A stretch of DNA of 64,000 nucleotides from Parabacteroides johnsonii DSM 18315 (GCF_025151045.1 NZ_CP102285.1:1922001-1986000); one strand, 5' to 3'. Positions 24,996 through 34,378 are shown, numbered from the stretch's first letter. Numbers and translations are program-made. Notes: a model not told the origin generated them from the letters alone.

Positions 24996-26177
24996 ATGGA
25001 ACTATCAGCAAGTAAAACCCCACGTATTGAAGTGGTCGATGCGCTAAGAGGATTCGCCGTCATGGCAATTATTTTAGTGCACAATCTGGAACATTTTATT
25101 TTCCCTGTCTATCCAACAGAACAACCAGCATGGCTGGCTGTCCTCAACGACGGAGTGTTTAACATCATATTCTCCCTGTTTGCAGGAAAAGCGTATGCCA
25201 TTTTTGCTCTTCTGTTCGGATTTACATTCTACATCCAATGTCATAATCAGGAAAAGAAAGGAAAAGACTTCGGCTACCGCTTTTTATGGCGACTGGTTCT
25301 GCTACTCGGTTTCGCCACATTGAACGCCGCTTTTTTCCCAGCCGGAGACGTACTGTTGTTATTTGCCGTAGTAGGCCTGGTTTTATTTCTGGTTCGCAAA
25401 TGGAATGACAAAGCGATCTTAATCACAGCTATTATATTATTAATCCAACCGATAGAATGGTATCACTACATCATGAGCCTGTTCAATCCGACCCATACAC
25501 TGCCGAACCTCGGTGTAGGCGAGATGTATGGTGAAGTCGCCGAATATACCAAAGCAGGAAATTTCTGGGATTTCATCTGGGGAAATATCACGTTAGGACA
25601 AAAAGCAAGCTTATACTGGGCTATCGGAGCCGGACGTTTTCTGCAAACGGCAGGCTTATTCTTGTTAGGATTTTATATCGGTAGAAAAGAGCTATTCGTT
25701 ACAACCGAATCACACCTGCGTTTTTGGGTAAAGGTTCTTATTATTGCTGCAATCTGTTTCGCCCCCTTGTATTCTTTAAAGGAACAGATCATGGCAGGCG
25801 ACAATGTCCTGATCAAGCAAACTGTAGGGACAGCTTTCGACATGTGGCAGAAATTTGCGTTTACATTCGTCCTCGTTTCCTCGTTTGTGATCTTGTACCA
25901 GAAAGAATACTTCAGGAAAGCTGTTTCTGCTCTACGCTTTTATGGAAAGATGAGCCTGACCAACTATATCGCACAATCGATCATGGGAGCGATCATCTAT
26001 TTCCCGTTCGGGCTATATTTAGCTCCTTATTGCGGCTATACAATAAGTTTACTAATCGGGTTCGTCCTCTTCCTGTTACAAGTTTCGTTCTGCAAATGGT
26101 GGCTGACAAATCACAAACAAGGTCCCTTGGAAAGCATCTGGCATAAATGGACTTGGATGTTCTCAAACAATAAATAA
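24996..26177 (+). CDS. DUF418/YeiB-like membrane protein
   Basis: The 393-residue protein begins RIEVVDALRGFAVMAIILVHN, the conserved first helix of the DUF418/YeiB group, which is related to acyltransferases that act on sugars at the membrane. About ten hydrophobic helices follow. The C-terminal DUF418 part shows FYGKMSLTNYIAQSIMGAIIYF and ends PLESIWHKWTW, both characteristic of the family. It is located in the inner membrane; its substrate is unknown. The gene stands alone between the MITE-like element and a palindromic repeat. Confidence 0.85.
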   Translation: MELSASKTPRIEVVDALRGFAVMAIILVHNLEHFIFPVYPTEQPAWLAVLNDGVFNIIFSLFAGKAYAIFALLFGFTFYIQCHNQEKKGKDFGYRFLWRLVLLLGFATLNAAFFPAGDVLLLFAVVGLVLFLVRKWNDKAILITAIILLIQPIEWYHYIMSLFNPTHTLPNLGVGEMYGEVAEYTKAGNFWDFIWGNITLGQKASLYWAIGAGRFLQTAGLFLLGFYIGRKELFVTTESHLRFWVKVLIIAAICFAPLYSLKEQIMAGDNVLIKQTVGTAFDMWQKFAFTFVLVSSFVILYQKEYFRKAVSALRFYGKMSLTNYIAQSIMGAIIYFPFGLYLAPYCGYTISLLIGFVLFLLQVSFCKWWLTNHKQGPLESIWHKWTWMFSNNK

Positions 26178-26185
26178 AAAACAAG

Positions 26186-26328
26186 GGGGTGTGTCAAACA
26201 TCGGTATTCATGGGACGCAGACGAGCGCAGATTAACGCAGATATTATTAATTATCAGCAAAATAAATCTGCGTCCGTCTGTGTATTCTGCGTTATCTGCG
26301 TCCAGTGATATCAAATTGACACGACCTC
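26186..26328. repeat. Terminator-like palindrome with nested CTGCGT repeats
   Basis: The outer arms GGTGTGTCAA and TTGACACGACC face each other. Inside, ACGCAGACGAGCGCAGATTAA (21-bp region from 26214) faces a complementary region at about 26270-26302 built of ATCTGCGTCCGTCTGTG and TCTGCGTTATCTGCG. The outer arms match those of the repeat at 32914. It lies between convergent DUF418 and msrA genes. Confidence 0.7.
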
Positions 26329-26336
26329 ATTCAATA

Positions 26337-26990
26337 CTAAAAACCGGATTTTATATCTTCGTTTGCTTTCCTTGCCAATTCAAACAATCTCGGATTAATG
26401 TGACAATAACCGCCCACATTCTTATCCAAATAATCCTGATGATATTCTTCTGCAGCATAAAAATTAACGAGTGGCATCACCTCGATGGCGATTGGTTTCG
26501 CATAGTCCTGTGCCAATTCCTTAATGGCAGCTTCGATCACCAGGACATCATCCTTATCGGTATAATAAATGCCTGTGCGATATTGTAGACCGCTATCCCC
26601 ACCCTGACGGTTGACACTGGTCGGATCTATCGTCTGAAAGTATAGATTCAGTAATAAATCCAGACTGACTGTTTGCGGATCATAAACAACCTTAACCGTT
26701 TCTACAGCTCCGGTATTCCCTGTACATACCTCTTTATAGGTAGGATCAGGAACCTGACTGTTAGCATAACCGACTTCCGTTTTTTCCACACCTCTAATCT
26801 GTTTCAGGAAATGTTCCGTACCCCAGAAACAACCGCCTGCCAGATAGATTTCAGCCTTGTCTTTCATATTCATATTTTCTTGTTCCATTAAATCAAACTC
26901 TTTCATATTCTCGGCACTGTCAACCAGACTGACACATACCAATAACAATGCAATAATAGCAATATTTCTCATAGCCTTTCTGTTTTTCAA
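26337..26990 (-). CDS. msrA: Peptide-methionine (S)-S-oxide reductase MsrA, exported
   Basis: The enzyme reduces methionine-S-sulfoxide in proteins. The motif GGCFWGTEHFLKQIRGV contains the catalytic Cys; EVCTGNTGAVETVKV, DPTSVNRQGGDSGLQYRTGI and the late AEEYHQDYL are all typical. The length of 217 residues includes an N-terminal hydrophobic segment (MRNIAIIALLLVCVSLVDS) that looks like a signal peptide, so it should repair envelope proteins. There is no MsrB domain, unlike the MsrAB fusions common in related bacteria. It is monocistronic. Confidence 0.93.
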   Translation of the reverse strand: MKNRKAMRNIAIIALLLVCVSLVDSAENMKEFDLMEQENMNMKDKAEIYLAGGCFWGTEHFLKQIRGVEKTEVGYANSQVPDPTYKEVCTGNTGAVETVKVVYDPQTVSLDLLLNLYFQTIDPTSVNRQGGDSGLQYRTGIYYTDKDDVLVIEAAIKELAQDYAKPIAIEVMPLVNFYAAEEYHQDYLDKNVGGYCHINPRLFELARKANEDIKSGF

Positions 26991-27046
26991 ATAACAAATA
27001 GGAAATATTTTTTGTTGTTATAGAAAAATAAAGTCATAACATACAA

Positions 27047-27907
27047 ATGGAAAATAGAGATTATCAAAAACGTGTAGCAGCCATACATGACTTGTCCGGA
27101 TTCGGGAAATGCTCTTTAACAGTCGCTTTACCGATCCTTTCTGCCGCCGGAATAGAAGCGTGTGCCATGCCGACCGCCATATTATCGACTCATACAGGAG
27201 GAATCAGCGGATACACTTACCGCGACCTGACAAGCGACATGCGGGCTTTTATGCAGCACTGGAAATCACTCGACATACAATTCGATGCGACCTATAGCGG
27301 TTTCTTAGGTTCGTTCGAGCAACTGGATCTCGTCAAAGAGTTTTTCGAACTATTCAGATCAAAAAACAACCTGATCCTGGTAGATCCGGTAATGGCGGAC
27401 AACGGCGAACTATACCGTATATTTCAGCCTGAATTTGCCGTAGGTATGCGATCTTTATGCAAAAAGGCGGACATCATTGTCCCTAACCTGACCGAAGCCG
27501 CCTTATTACTGGAAGAAAGTTACCACCCCGGTCCCTATACGCAGGCTTACATCGAAAAAATCTTAAAAAAGCTAAGTAAGCTCGGACCGGAAAAGGTCGT
27601 ACTGACCGGTGTGTACTTCGAAGAAAAGAAATTGGGAGCTGCGACCTACGACAAAGGGAGTGATTCGACAGACTATCTATTTACCGAAAGGATACCAGGA
27701 AGTTATCACGGTACAGGTGATGTTTTTGCAAGTGCTCTGTTATCCGGCCTTCTGAATAACTTCAGCCTAAAGGATTCAACGCAAATAGCCGTAAACTTCA
27801 CAGCCGACAGTATACGCCGGACATATAATGCAAAAACAGATTACCGCTTCGGTGTTAATTTTGAACAATGTATCCCCGACTTTCTAAAAGAACTCAAACT
27901 GATATAG
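27047..27907 (+). CDS. Pyridoxamine/pyridoxal kinase (PdxY-like)
   Basis: The 286-residue ribokinase-fold enzyme phosphorylates B6 vitamers. The N-terminus has AAIHDLSGFGKCSLT, and AILSTHTGG is the conserved substrate-site segment. Further motifs are ILVDPVMADNGELY, PNLTEAALLLEESY and the catalytic anion hole GTGDVFASALLSGLL with the base Asp. This places it in the PdxY/PdxK group rather than sugar kinases. It lies 48 bases ahead of panE on the same strand and could be co-transcribed. Confidence 0.9.
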   Translation: MENRDYQKRVAAIHDLSGFGKCSLTVALPILSAAGIEACAMPTAILSTHTGGISGYTYRDLTSDMRAFMQHWKSLDIQFDATYSGFLGSFEQLDLVKEFFELFRSKNNLILVDPVMADNGELYRIFQPEFAVGMRSLCKKADIIVPNLTEAALLLEESYHPGPYTQAYIEKILKKLSKLGPEKVVLTGVYFEEKKLGAATYDKGSDSTDYLFTERIPGSYHGTGDVFASALLSGLLNNFSLKDSTQIAVNFTADSIRRTYNAKTDYRFGVNFEQCIPDFLKELKLI

Positions 27908-27955
27908 TTATTCCAATTTTATTTTTCATCTTTGTAAAAATAATAAGACAAGAAT

Positions 27956-28894
27956 ATGAGTAAAACTAAAATAGCAATTTCCGGTATAGGAGCTGTAGGC
28001 GGTTACTACGGGGGATTATTAGCTGCCCGTTACAAAGATTCCGAAGATATTGACATCTATTTCATTTCTCGGGGTGAAAACCTGAAAGAGATACGTGAGA
28101 ACGGCATCGAAGTTAAAAATACATTCCTGACGATCAAAGCAAAACCAACCCTCGCGACCGACAATCCTGCCGAAATAGGACCAGTCGATTACCTGTTTTG
28201 TTGCACCAAAAGCTACGATTTGGAAGAGAATATAGCCCAGCTAACCCCGGTGATCGGTCCGAACACGGTTATCATTCCCTTACTGAACGGGGCAAACATA
28301 ACGGAACGCATACAACAGCTATTACCGAACAACGAGATTTGGAAAGGATGCGTTTACATCGGTTCCCGCCTGGTCAGACCGGGAAGAGTGGAAAAGTTCA
28401 CCATAAAGGACCGGATGTTCTTCGGTAGTAAGGAAGCCCCAACAAAACGGCAGAAAGAATTGCAGGATATATTGGCTAACGCCCGTATCCTTACCACAAT
28501 ACCGGATAATATCGACTTGGAAATCTGGAAGAAATTCTTCATGATCTCGACCGCTGCCACCATCACCTCCTATTTCAATGAGACGATTGGCGAAGTGATA
28601 AATAACCACATCGACCTATTCATCACGTTAGGTTATGAACTCAAAAGCGTGGCTGTAGCCAAAGGGATTCCTCTGCCCGACGACCAGGTATTCGCCGCTA
28701 TCGACGCTCAGAAGATCATGCCGAACAATTCCACTACCTCCATGCACAGTGATTTCCAAAAGGGCAACCGCACCGAGGTGGAAACATTGACAGGTTATGT
28801 CGTACGAGCTGCCCAGGAATTAGGAATCGAAGTTCCGACCTATCAGTTTATGTACAAAGGGTTGACCGAATTTCCCTATCCGGTGGCAGATTAA
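27956..28894 (+). CDS. panE: 2-dehydropantoate 2-reductase
   Basis: The enzyme makes pantoate with NADPH for coenzyme A synthesis. The N-terminal Rossmann motif is ISGIGAVGGYYGGLLA; CCTKSYDLEEN and IPLLNGANITERIQQ follow. The C-terminal helical domain has IWKKFFMISTAATITSY with the catalytic Lys region, and NSTTSMHSDFQKGNRTEVETLTGYV with the substrate-binding Ser/Asn. The length of 312 is normal. A terminator follows, so pdxY-panE form a short vitamin/cofactor pair. Confidence 0.92.
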   Translation: MSKTKIAISGIGAVGGYYGGLLAARYKDSEDIDIYFISRGENLKEIRENGIEVKNTFLTIKAKPTLATDNPAEIGPVDYLFCCTKSYDLEENIAQLTPVIGPNTVIIPLLNGANITERIQQLLPNNEIWKGCVYIGSRLVRPGRVEKFTIKDRMFFGSKEAPTKRQKELQDILANARILTTIPDNIDLEIWKKFFMISTAATITSYFNETIGEVINNHIDLFITLGYELKSVAVAKGIPLPDDQVFAAIDAQKIMPNNSTTSMHSDFQKGNRTEVETLTGYVVRAAQELGIEVPTYQFMYKGLTEFPYPVAD

Positions 28895-28908
28895 CCCCCT
28901 AACAAGAT

Positions 28909-28953
28909 AAAGAGAGTATGTCGGAACTTAATAGTTTTTCGGCAAGCTCTCTT
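28909..28953 (+). terminator. Terminator after panE
   Basis: AAGAGAGTATGTCGG and TCGGCAAGCTCTCTT can pair imperfectly, followed by T-rich sequence. Confidence 0.6.
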
Positions 28954-29002
28954 CTCTTATTTTTACTTTGTCCAAACAGACAAATCTAATTATTAATAAT
29001 AT

Positions 29003-29863
29003 ATGAAAAACAAATTTCACCTCTATTTCATCCTGTGTTTTCTATTCAATATGGCAGGATATTCGCAAAGTACGGTTTTCGAATCGCTCTCTTTCGAAAG
29101 TAACAAATTAGGCAGGAAAGTTTCCTACTCCATCTACCTGCCTTCCGACTACAGCACCTCGAAAAGGAATTACCCGGTCCTCTACCTTCTACACGGTTAT
29201 ACGGATAATGAAACCAACTGGATACAGATGGGACAAATGAAAACGATTGCCGACCGTGCCATCGCAAACGAGGAAGCCGTGCCGATGATCATCGTCATGC
29301 CGGACGCATGGGACACTTGGTATATCAACCAGTATGACGGAAAAGCACCTTATGAAGACATGTTTTTTGAAGAGCTTATCCCCTATATGGAAAAAACATA
29401 CCGGATTCGCAGTAATAAAGAAAGCCGGGCGATTGCCGGGTTGTCAATGGGTGGCTACGGTTCATTCCTGTACAGCTTGCATCATCCGGATATGTTCTGC
29501 GCATGCGCCCCATTGAGTGCCGCCGTTTTCGACGATACGGTCATGGAAGCGAGAAAAAACAAATCGCACAAAGATTTATTCAACCGCCTGTTCGGACCGG
29601 GAGACGAACACTGGCAACAAAACAATGTTTTGAAGATCCTGTCCGACTGGAATCAAAACGACTTACCCAAAATCCGTTATTACATTGACTGTGGTGATGA
29701 CGACAGCTTACTGGACGGAAACATGCAGGTGCACCAGATCATGAGGCAGAAAGGGATCAAGCACGAATTCCGGGTACGTGACGGCGGCCATAGCTGGACC
29801 TATTGGCGGACGGCTCTGCCTGAAGTTCTGAGGTTTGTCAGTCAGACTTTTTGCAGAAGTTGA
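29003..29863 (+). CDS. Secreted alpha/beta-hydrolase esterase (esterase D/feruloyl-esterase-like)
   Basis: The 286-residue protein has a signal peptide ending near NMAGYSQS. Motifs: NYPVLYLLHGYTDNETNW with the oxyanion-hole HG, IAGLSMGGYGSFLYSL with the nucleophile Ser (GxSxG), DCGDDDSLLDGN with the Asp, and GGHSWTYWRTALPE with the His. This is the putative-esterase (esterase D) family, members of which remove acetyl or feruloyl groups from polysaccharides. The neighbours do not fix the substrate. It is monocistronic, with a gap of about 100 bases to the next gene. Confidence 0.88.
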   Translation: MKNKFHLYFILCFLFNMAGYSQSTVFESLSFESNKLGRKVSYSIYLPSDYSTSKRNYPVLYLLHGYTDNETNWIQMGQMKTIADRAIANEEAVPMIIVMPDAWDTWYINQYDGKAPYEDMFFEELIPYMEKTYRIRSNKESRAIAGLSMGGYGSFLYSLHHPDMFCACAPLSAAVFDDTVMEARKNKSHKDLFNRLFGPGDEHWQQNNVLKILSDWNQNDLPKIRYYIDCGDDDSLLDGNMQVHQIMRQKGIKHEFRVRDGGHSWTYWRTALPEVLRFVSQTFCRS

Positions 29864-29926
29864 CAAAACCGTAATATTGGTACATCAATCCGTAATTCGT
29901 GTAAGTTGTAAACCATTTCCTTTCAC

Positions 29927-29934
29927 TATTTTTG
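29927..29934 (+). promoter_or_regulatory. -7 box of the Fe-S/aldo-keto reductase operon
   Basis: TATTTTTG, 37 bases before the start at 29972. Confidence 0.6.
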
Positions 29935-29971
29935 CAACATAAAATAACAGACTATCTAAAAAGAGCTTATT

Positions 29972-31477
29972 ATGTTGCGAACAATCAGACTTACAACTGC
30001 ACTCATCTGTTTTACGCTTGTCACCCTGCTGTTTCTCGATTTTACGGGAACATTACATGTATGGTTCGGGTGGTTGGCAAAAGTACAGTTCCTGCCGGCA
30101 GTATTGGCACTAAACCTCGGTGTGGTACTGTTTCTCATTGCATTGACCTGGATTTTCGGTCGGGTTTACTGTTCTGTAATTTGTCCTCTCGGTATATTCC
30201 AGGATATTGTTTCATGGCTGGCGGGGAAACGGAAGAAAAATCGTTTCCGTTATTCCCCCGCGTTGTCTTGGTTAAGATACGGAGTTATGGGAATATTTAT
30301 CCTTGCCATGATCAGCGGATTAGGAGCATGGGCGGCATTAATCGCACCTTACAGCGCTTACGGGCGCATCGCCTCCAACTTATTCGCCCCCTTCTGGGGG
30401 TGGGCAAATAACCTCTTGGCCTACTTAGCAGAACGGGCAGACAGTTACGCTTTCTACGAGACGGAAGTTTGGCTACGGAGCCTCCCTACTTTCATCATTG
30501 CCACAGTTACCTTTATTACACTAATCATACTTGCCTGGCGGAACGGAAGGACCTATTGCAATACGATTTGCCCGGTAGGTACGGTTTTGGGATTGATCTC
30601 CCGTTTTTCTGTTTTCAAGCCGGTTATCGATACGTCCAAATGCAATGGTTGTGGCTTATGCGCCCGTAATTGCAAAGCAGCCTGTATCAATACAAAAGCA
30701 CACGAGATCGATTACAGCCGTTGCGTCGATTGCATGGACTGCATAGACAAATGCCGGCAAGGGGCCATCCGATATACACGCAGAAAAACAAACAAAGCAG
30801 AAACACAGGCTAACCAACCGGTTGTAAACAAGCCCGACCGCCGCAAGTTCTTTACCGTATCGGCATTACTTGCCACTTCAGCAGCCCTGAAAGCCCAGGA
30901 AAAAGTACAACTTCCGGACAAGAAAGTCGACGGCGGATTGGCTATCATTGAAGATAAAAAGAAACCGAACCGGACGACACCGATCACCCCTCCGGGCTCG
31001 CTGAGCGCTGCCAACTTCTCCCAACATTGCACCGCATGCCAGCTTTGCGTATCGGTTTGTACGAACCATGTACTTCGTCCTTCGGGAAACCTGCAAACAT
31101 TTATGCAACCAGAGGTATCGTATGAGCGAGGATATTGTCGTCCCGAATGCGTCAAATGTTCGGAAGTCTGCCCGACCGGAGCGATCCGCCCGATCACGAA
31201 AGCAGATAAAACAGCTATCCAGATAGGACATGCCGTACTGATCCAAGAAAATTGCATCGTCAATCGGGATGGCGTCACTTGCGGCAACTGTGCCCGCCAT
31301 TGTCCTACCCAGGCGATCCTGATGGTGGCAAAAGACCCGAACGACCCGGATTCGCTTCAACTACCAGTCGTAAACGAGGAAAAATGCATCGGCTGCGGAG
31401 CTTGTGAAAACCTGTGTCCGTCCCGTCCGTTCAGCGCCATTTATGTGGAAGGGCACGAACAACACCGGAATATTTAA
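29972..31477 (+). CDS. NapH/NapG-like fused membrane polyferredoxin
   Basis: The 501-residue protein starts with four or five membrane helices carrying two CxxxCP motifs at loop ends (YCSVICPLG and YCNTICPVG), as in NapH/NosR quinol-oxidising proteins. Two 4Fe-4S motifs follow (CNGCGLCARNC and CVDCMDCIDKC). At about residue 290 there is an internal Tat-like signal RRKFFTVSALLATSAA, and then four more clusters (CTACQLCVSVC, CVKCSEVCP, CGNCARHCP, CIGCGACENLC). It looks like a NapH-type protein joined to a NapG-type ferredoxin. It probably passes electrons from quinol to a periplasmic partner; the next gene is the obvious candidate. Confidence 0.85.
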   Translation: MLRTIRLTTALICFTLVTLLFLDFTGTLHVWFGWLAKVQFLPAVLALNLGVVLFLIALTWIFGRVYCSVICPLGIFQDIVSWLAGKRKKNRFRYSPALSWLRYGVMGIFILAMISGLGAWAALIAPYSAYGRIASNLFAPFWGWANNLLAYLAERADSYAFYETEVWLRSLPTFIIATVTFITLIILAWRNGRTYCNTICPVGTVLGLISRFSVFKPVIDTSKCNGCGLCARNCKAACINTKAHEIDYSRCVDCMDCIDKCRQGAIRYTRRKTNKAETQANQPVVNKPDRRKFFTVSALLATSAALKAQEKVQLPDKKVDGGLAIIEDKKKPNRTTPITPPGSLSAANFSQHCTACQLCVSVCTNHVLRPSGNLQTFMQPEVSYERGYCRPECVKCSEVCPTGAIRPITKADKTAIQIGHAVLIQENCIVNRDGVTCGNCARHCPTQAILMVAKDPNDPDSLQLPVVNEEKCIGCGACENLCPSRPFSAIYVEGHEQHRNI

Positions 31478-31502
31478 TCAAGAAATAAAAGAATCATCAT
31501 AT

Positions 31503-32909
31503 ATGAAAAAAGACAATCATCAAGCGATAAACCGTCGAGACTTCCTGAAGATTGTAGGAATCAGTACGGCAACTACCGCCCCATTGCTCTCCGGGTGCAA
31601 CTCGAACAGCGGGGTGACCGCAGATTCAGGCAACTCCACTCCTATTCCTACAGATCAGATGACATACCGCACAACGCCGTCCACAAAAGACAAAGTTTCC
31701 ATCCTCGGCTACGGATGCATGCGTCTGCCGACTATTGCCAAAAGCAGCGCAAGAGACAGCGACGACGAAATCGACCAGGAAATGGTCAACCGGCTGACCG
31801 ACTATGCCATCGAACACGGTGTAAACTATTTCGACACATCGCCAGCCTATTGCAAAGGACGTTCGGAACATGCCATGGGGATCGCCCTCAGCCGTTATCC
31901 GCGTGACAAATATTATATCGCCACCAAGCTTTCAAATTTCTCTCCCGACACATGGAGCCGTGAGGCTTCTATCGCGATGTATAACAATTCGCTCAAAGAG
32001 TTACAAGTCGATTATCTCGACTATATGCTGCTCCACGGGATCGGTATGGGAGGCATGGAAGCCTATGAAAACAGGTATGTCAAGAACGGTATACTCGACT
32101 TCCTGCTCGAAGAACGCAAGGCAGGACGTATCCGAAACTTGGGTTTCTCCTATCACGGAGATATAGAGGTGTTCGATTATTTGCTTTCGAAGCACGACGA
32201 ATACCAATGGGATTTCGTCCAGATCCAATTGAATTACTTAGACTGGAAACACGCCAAAGAGATCAACCCGCGAAACACCGATGCGGAATATCTGTACGGG
32301 GAATTACAAAAACGGGAGATTCCCGCCATCATCATGGAACCACTTCTCGGAGGGCGGCTTTCAAACGTACACGACCATATCGTCGCACGCTTGAAACAAC
32401 GAGAGCCGGGACGAAGTGTGGCCTCATGGGCTTTCCGGTTTGCCGGTTCGTTTCCCGGTGTGCTCACCGTTCTGAGTGGTATGACTTACATGGAGCACCT
32501 GCAAGACAACCTACGCTCCTACTGCCCATTGCAGCCATTAACAGAAGAAGAAAACCATTTCTTGTTCGACACCGCCGACTTGATGATGCAGTATCCGACC
32601 ATTCCGTGTAACGACTGCAAATATTGTATGCCTTGTCCCTACGGGATCGATATTCCGGGAATTCTGCTTCATTATAATAAATGTGTGAACGAAGGGAATG
32701 TTCCCCAGAGTGGACAGGATGAAAACTACCGCGAAGCTCGCCGAGCTTATCTGATCGGATATGACCGCAGTGTTCCGAAGCTCCGCCAGGCGGATCATTG
32801 TACCAGTTGCAATCAATGCAATCCACACTGTCCGCAGGGGATCGATATTCCGAAAGAACTACAGCGGATCGACCGTTTCGTCGAACAACTGAAACAAGAG
32901 ACATTATAA
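31503..32909 (+). CDS. Tat-exported aldo/keto reductase with C-terminal 4Fe-4S clusters
   Basis: From the ATG at 31503 the product has 468 residues. The N-terminus carries the Tat motif RRDFLKIVG, then LLSGC, which could also serve for lipidation. The aldo/keto reductase barrel has GYGCMRLPT, GVNYFDTSPAYCKG with the catalytic Asp/Tyr pair, YIATKLS and MLLHGIG. The C-terminus has CNDCKYCMPCPYGIDIPG and CTSCNQCNPHCPQGID, i.e. two 4Fe-4S clusters. It follows the polyferredoxin gene by 25 bases, so the pair may form an extracytoplasmic electron-transfer system, with clusters replacing soluble NADPH. The substrate is unknown. Confidence 0.88.
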   Translation: MKKDNHQAINRRDFLKIVGISTATTAPLLSGCNSNSGVTADSGNSTPIPTDQMTYRTTPSTKDKVSILGYGCMRLPTIAKSSARDSDDEIDQEMVNRLTDYAIEHGVNYFDTSPAYCKGRSEHAMGIALSRYPRDKYYIATKLSNFSPDTWSREASIAMYNNSLKELQVDYLDYMLLHGIGMGGMEAYENRYVKNGILDFLLEERKAGRIRNLGFSYHGDIEVFDYLLSKHDEYQWDFVQIQLNYLDWKHAKEINPRNTDAEYLYGELQKREIPAIIMEPLLGGRLSNVHDHIVARLKQREPGRSVASWAFRFAGSFPGVLTVLSGMTYMEHLQDNLRSYCPLQPLTEEENHFLFDTADLMMQYPTIPCNDCKYCMPCPYGIDIPGILLHYNKCVNEGNVPQSGQDENYREARRAYLIGYDRSVPKLRQADHCTSCNQCNPHCPQGIDIPKELQRIDRFVEQLKQETL

Positions 32910-32913
32910 AATG

Positions 32914-33037
32914 AAAGGAGGTGTGTCAAACGCTTGACGCGGGATCGCATTAAAGCTAGTCATATAAACATCTGATTGATAAGGTTTGCTCTTTTGCGGC
33001 CCCGCGTCAAGCGCGGGGACAAGGGGATTTTGACACA
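32914..33037. repeat. Terminator-like palindromic repeat, right arm split by IS110
   Basis: The left arm AAAGGAGGTGTGTCAAA (32914-32930) faces TTTTGACACA (33028-33037). Inside, CGCTTGACGCGGG (32931-32943) faces its exact complement at 33001-33013. The latter belongs to a compact hairpin CCCCGCGTCAAGCGCGGGG that recurs at 48671. The rest of the right arm lies beyond the IS110 element, at 34414. Confidence 0.75.
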
Positions 33038-33089
33038 TTTACATTTGCAGTATTAAATATCACAATAAAATATAAGTGTATATTTGAAA

Positions 33090-33229
33090 AGAAGAGTTGC
33101 AGTGAACTAACTTTGACACTAGTCTTAAATGACTATAGGCTGAATCAGACTGCAACTCTCTTAATAGGAGAACCTAGCCAGTTAGAATTGTAGGTTCACG
33201 ACCTAATAAATGTATTAGCTGTTTCTCCT
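33090..33229 (+). ncRNA. Candidate IS110 bridge RNA
   Basis: A TATATTTG box at 33079-33086 predicts transcription from about 33090. Two stem-loops follow. Loop 1 is closed by AGAGTTGCAGT/ACTGCAACTCT (33093-33103, 33149-33159) and contains TTTGACAC (33112-33119), identical to the left target flank. Loop 2 is closed by AGGAGAAC/GTTTCTCCT (33166-33173, 33221-33229). It contains TTAGAATT (33182-33189), identical to the right element end, and AAATGTA (33208-33214), complementary to TACATTT at the left element end. This is the target-loop/donor-loop layout of IS110 bridge RNAs. A right-target guide was not convincingly found. Confidence 0.75.
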
Positions 33230-33258
33230 TCATGTTTAATACTGTAAAATACAAAATT

Positions 33259-34254
33259 ATGAATTATTCTCATTTTGTAGGTCTTGATGTAGGAAAAAAA
33301 ACTTTCGATGCATCATTAATGTCTGCGGCCGAAAAAGAGTTGTCTCACAAGTCTTTTGATAACACTCCAGAAGGGATCCAATCTTTATTGGATTGGATAG
33401 CAGGTTATCATCTCTCTTTATCCAAACTCTTGTTCTGTGCTGAAAACATGGGAAGCTATGTCACAGAGTTATCTGTTTCCAGTGTCTCCATGGGATTTTC
33501 CCTGGCTTTGGTTTGCCCGTTGACCATCAAGAAGTCCATGGGCCTACAACGAGGCAAAAATGACCGCATTGACGCCAAAAGGATAGCGAACTATGCGGTA
33601 TTACATTATCGAAAACTAGAGTTATACAAATTACCTAACAAAGACTTGGTGAGACTGCGGGGATGGATTATTATACGTGACAATTTGGTCAAGCAAAAAG
33701 TATCAAGCATAAAGTTATTGGAAACATTCTCCCAGATGGCTAAGTTGGCTGATGTGACAGAATCCATTTCTTTTTTGGAAGAGCAGCTCAAGTCGATAAA
33801 AGAAAAGATCCTGGAAGTGGAAGAAGATATGGAGCAACTAATAGCCGCCAGTACATCGCTTTACACAAACTACTTGCTATTAAGAAGTATAAAAGGAATA
33901 GGAATTATCAATGCCATTGTATTACTGTGTGTTACTGACAATTTTCAAAGATTTGACACCCCGAGGAAATTTGCCTGCTATTGTGGGGTTGCCCCATTTG
34001 AACATACTTCAGGTATTTCCATACGGGGAAAAACGCAGACTTCTTCATTGGCTAACAAAGAAGTAAAAGTATACCTTACCCGAGCAGCTATTACTGCCAT
34101 ATCTTGGGATCCGCAGATGAAAGCATATTATAAAAGGAAAATAGCGGAGGGGAAACATAAAGCATCTGTAATCAATGCAGTAAGAGCCAAAATCATAGCA
34201 AGATCTTTTGCTGTGATACGAAGGCAGACTCCATTTGTAACATTAGCCGTATAA
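33259..34254 (+). CDS. IS110-family transposase (DEDD/RuvC-type)
   Basis: The 331-residue recombinase starts MNYSHFVGLDVGKKTFDA, with the first catalytic Asp. AENMGSY supplies the Glu and GKNDRIDAKRIANYA the two later acidic residues, completing the DEDD set. The C-terminal half is the transposase-20 domain, with LRSIKGIGIINAIVLL and the serine region FEHTSGISIRGKTQTS. The frame is open nine codons upstream (ATG at 33232), but that start abuts the ncRNA stem. It works with the RNA encoded upstream. The gene appears intact. Confidence 0.93.
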   Translation: MNYSHFVGLDVGKKTFDASLMSAAEKELSHKSFDNTPEGIQSLLDWIAGYHLSLSKLLFCAENMGSYVTELSVSSVSMGFSLALVCPLTIKKSMGLQRGKNDRIDAKRIANYAVLHYRKLELYKLPNKDLVRLRGWIIIRDNLVKQKVSSIKLLETFSQMAKLADVTESISFLEEQLKSIKEKILEVEEDMEQLIAASTSLYTNYLLLRSIKGIGIINAIVLLCVTDNFQRFDTPRKFACYCGVAPFEHTSGISIRGKTQTSSLANKEVKVYLTRAAITAISWDPQMKAYYKRKIAEGKHKASVINAVRAKIIARSFAVIRRQTPFVTLAV

Positions 34255-34338
34255 TAAAAAAGGTCCTTAACTTCGAAAACATCTTAGGTTTAGGAAGTAG
34301 CTATACACTTCTGAAGAGTTGTTATGTCTATATACGAA

Positions 34339-34378
34339 CTTACCCAAGGATACGTTAATGTTCGTAAACTTGGGTAAG
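34339..34378 (+). terminator. Hairpin in the IS110 3' non-coding end
   Basis: CTTACCCAAG and CTTGGGTAAG form a 10-bp perfect stem; overlapping ACGAAC/GTTCGT offers an alternative pairing. Confidence 0.6.
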
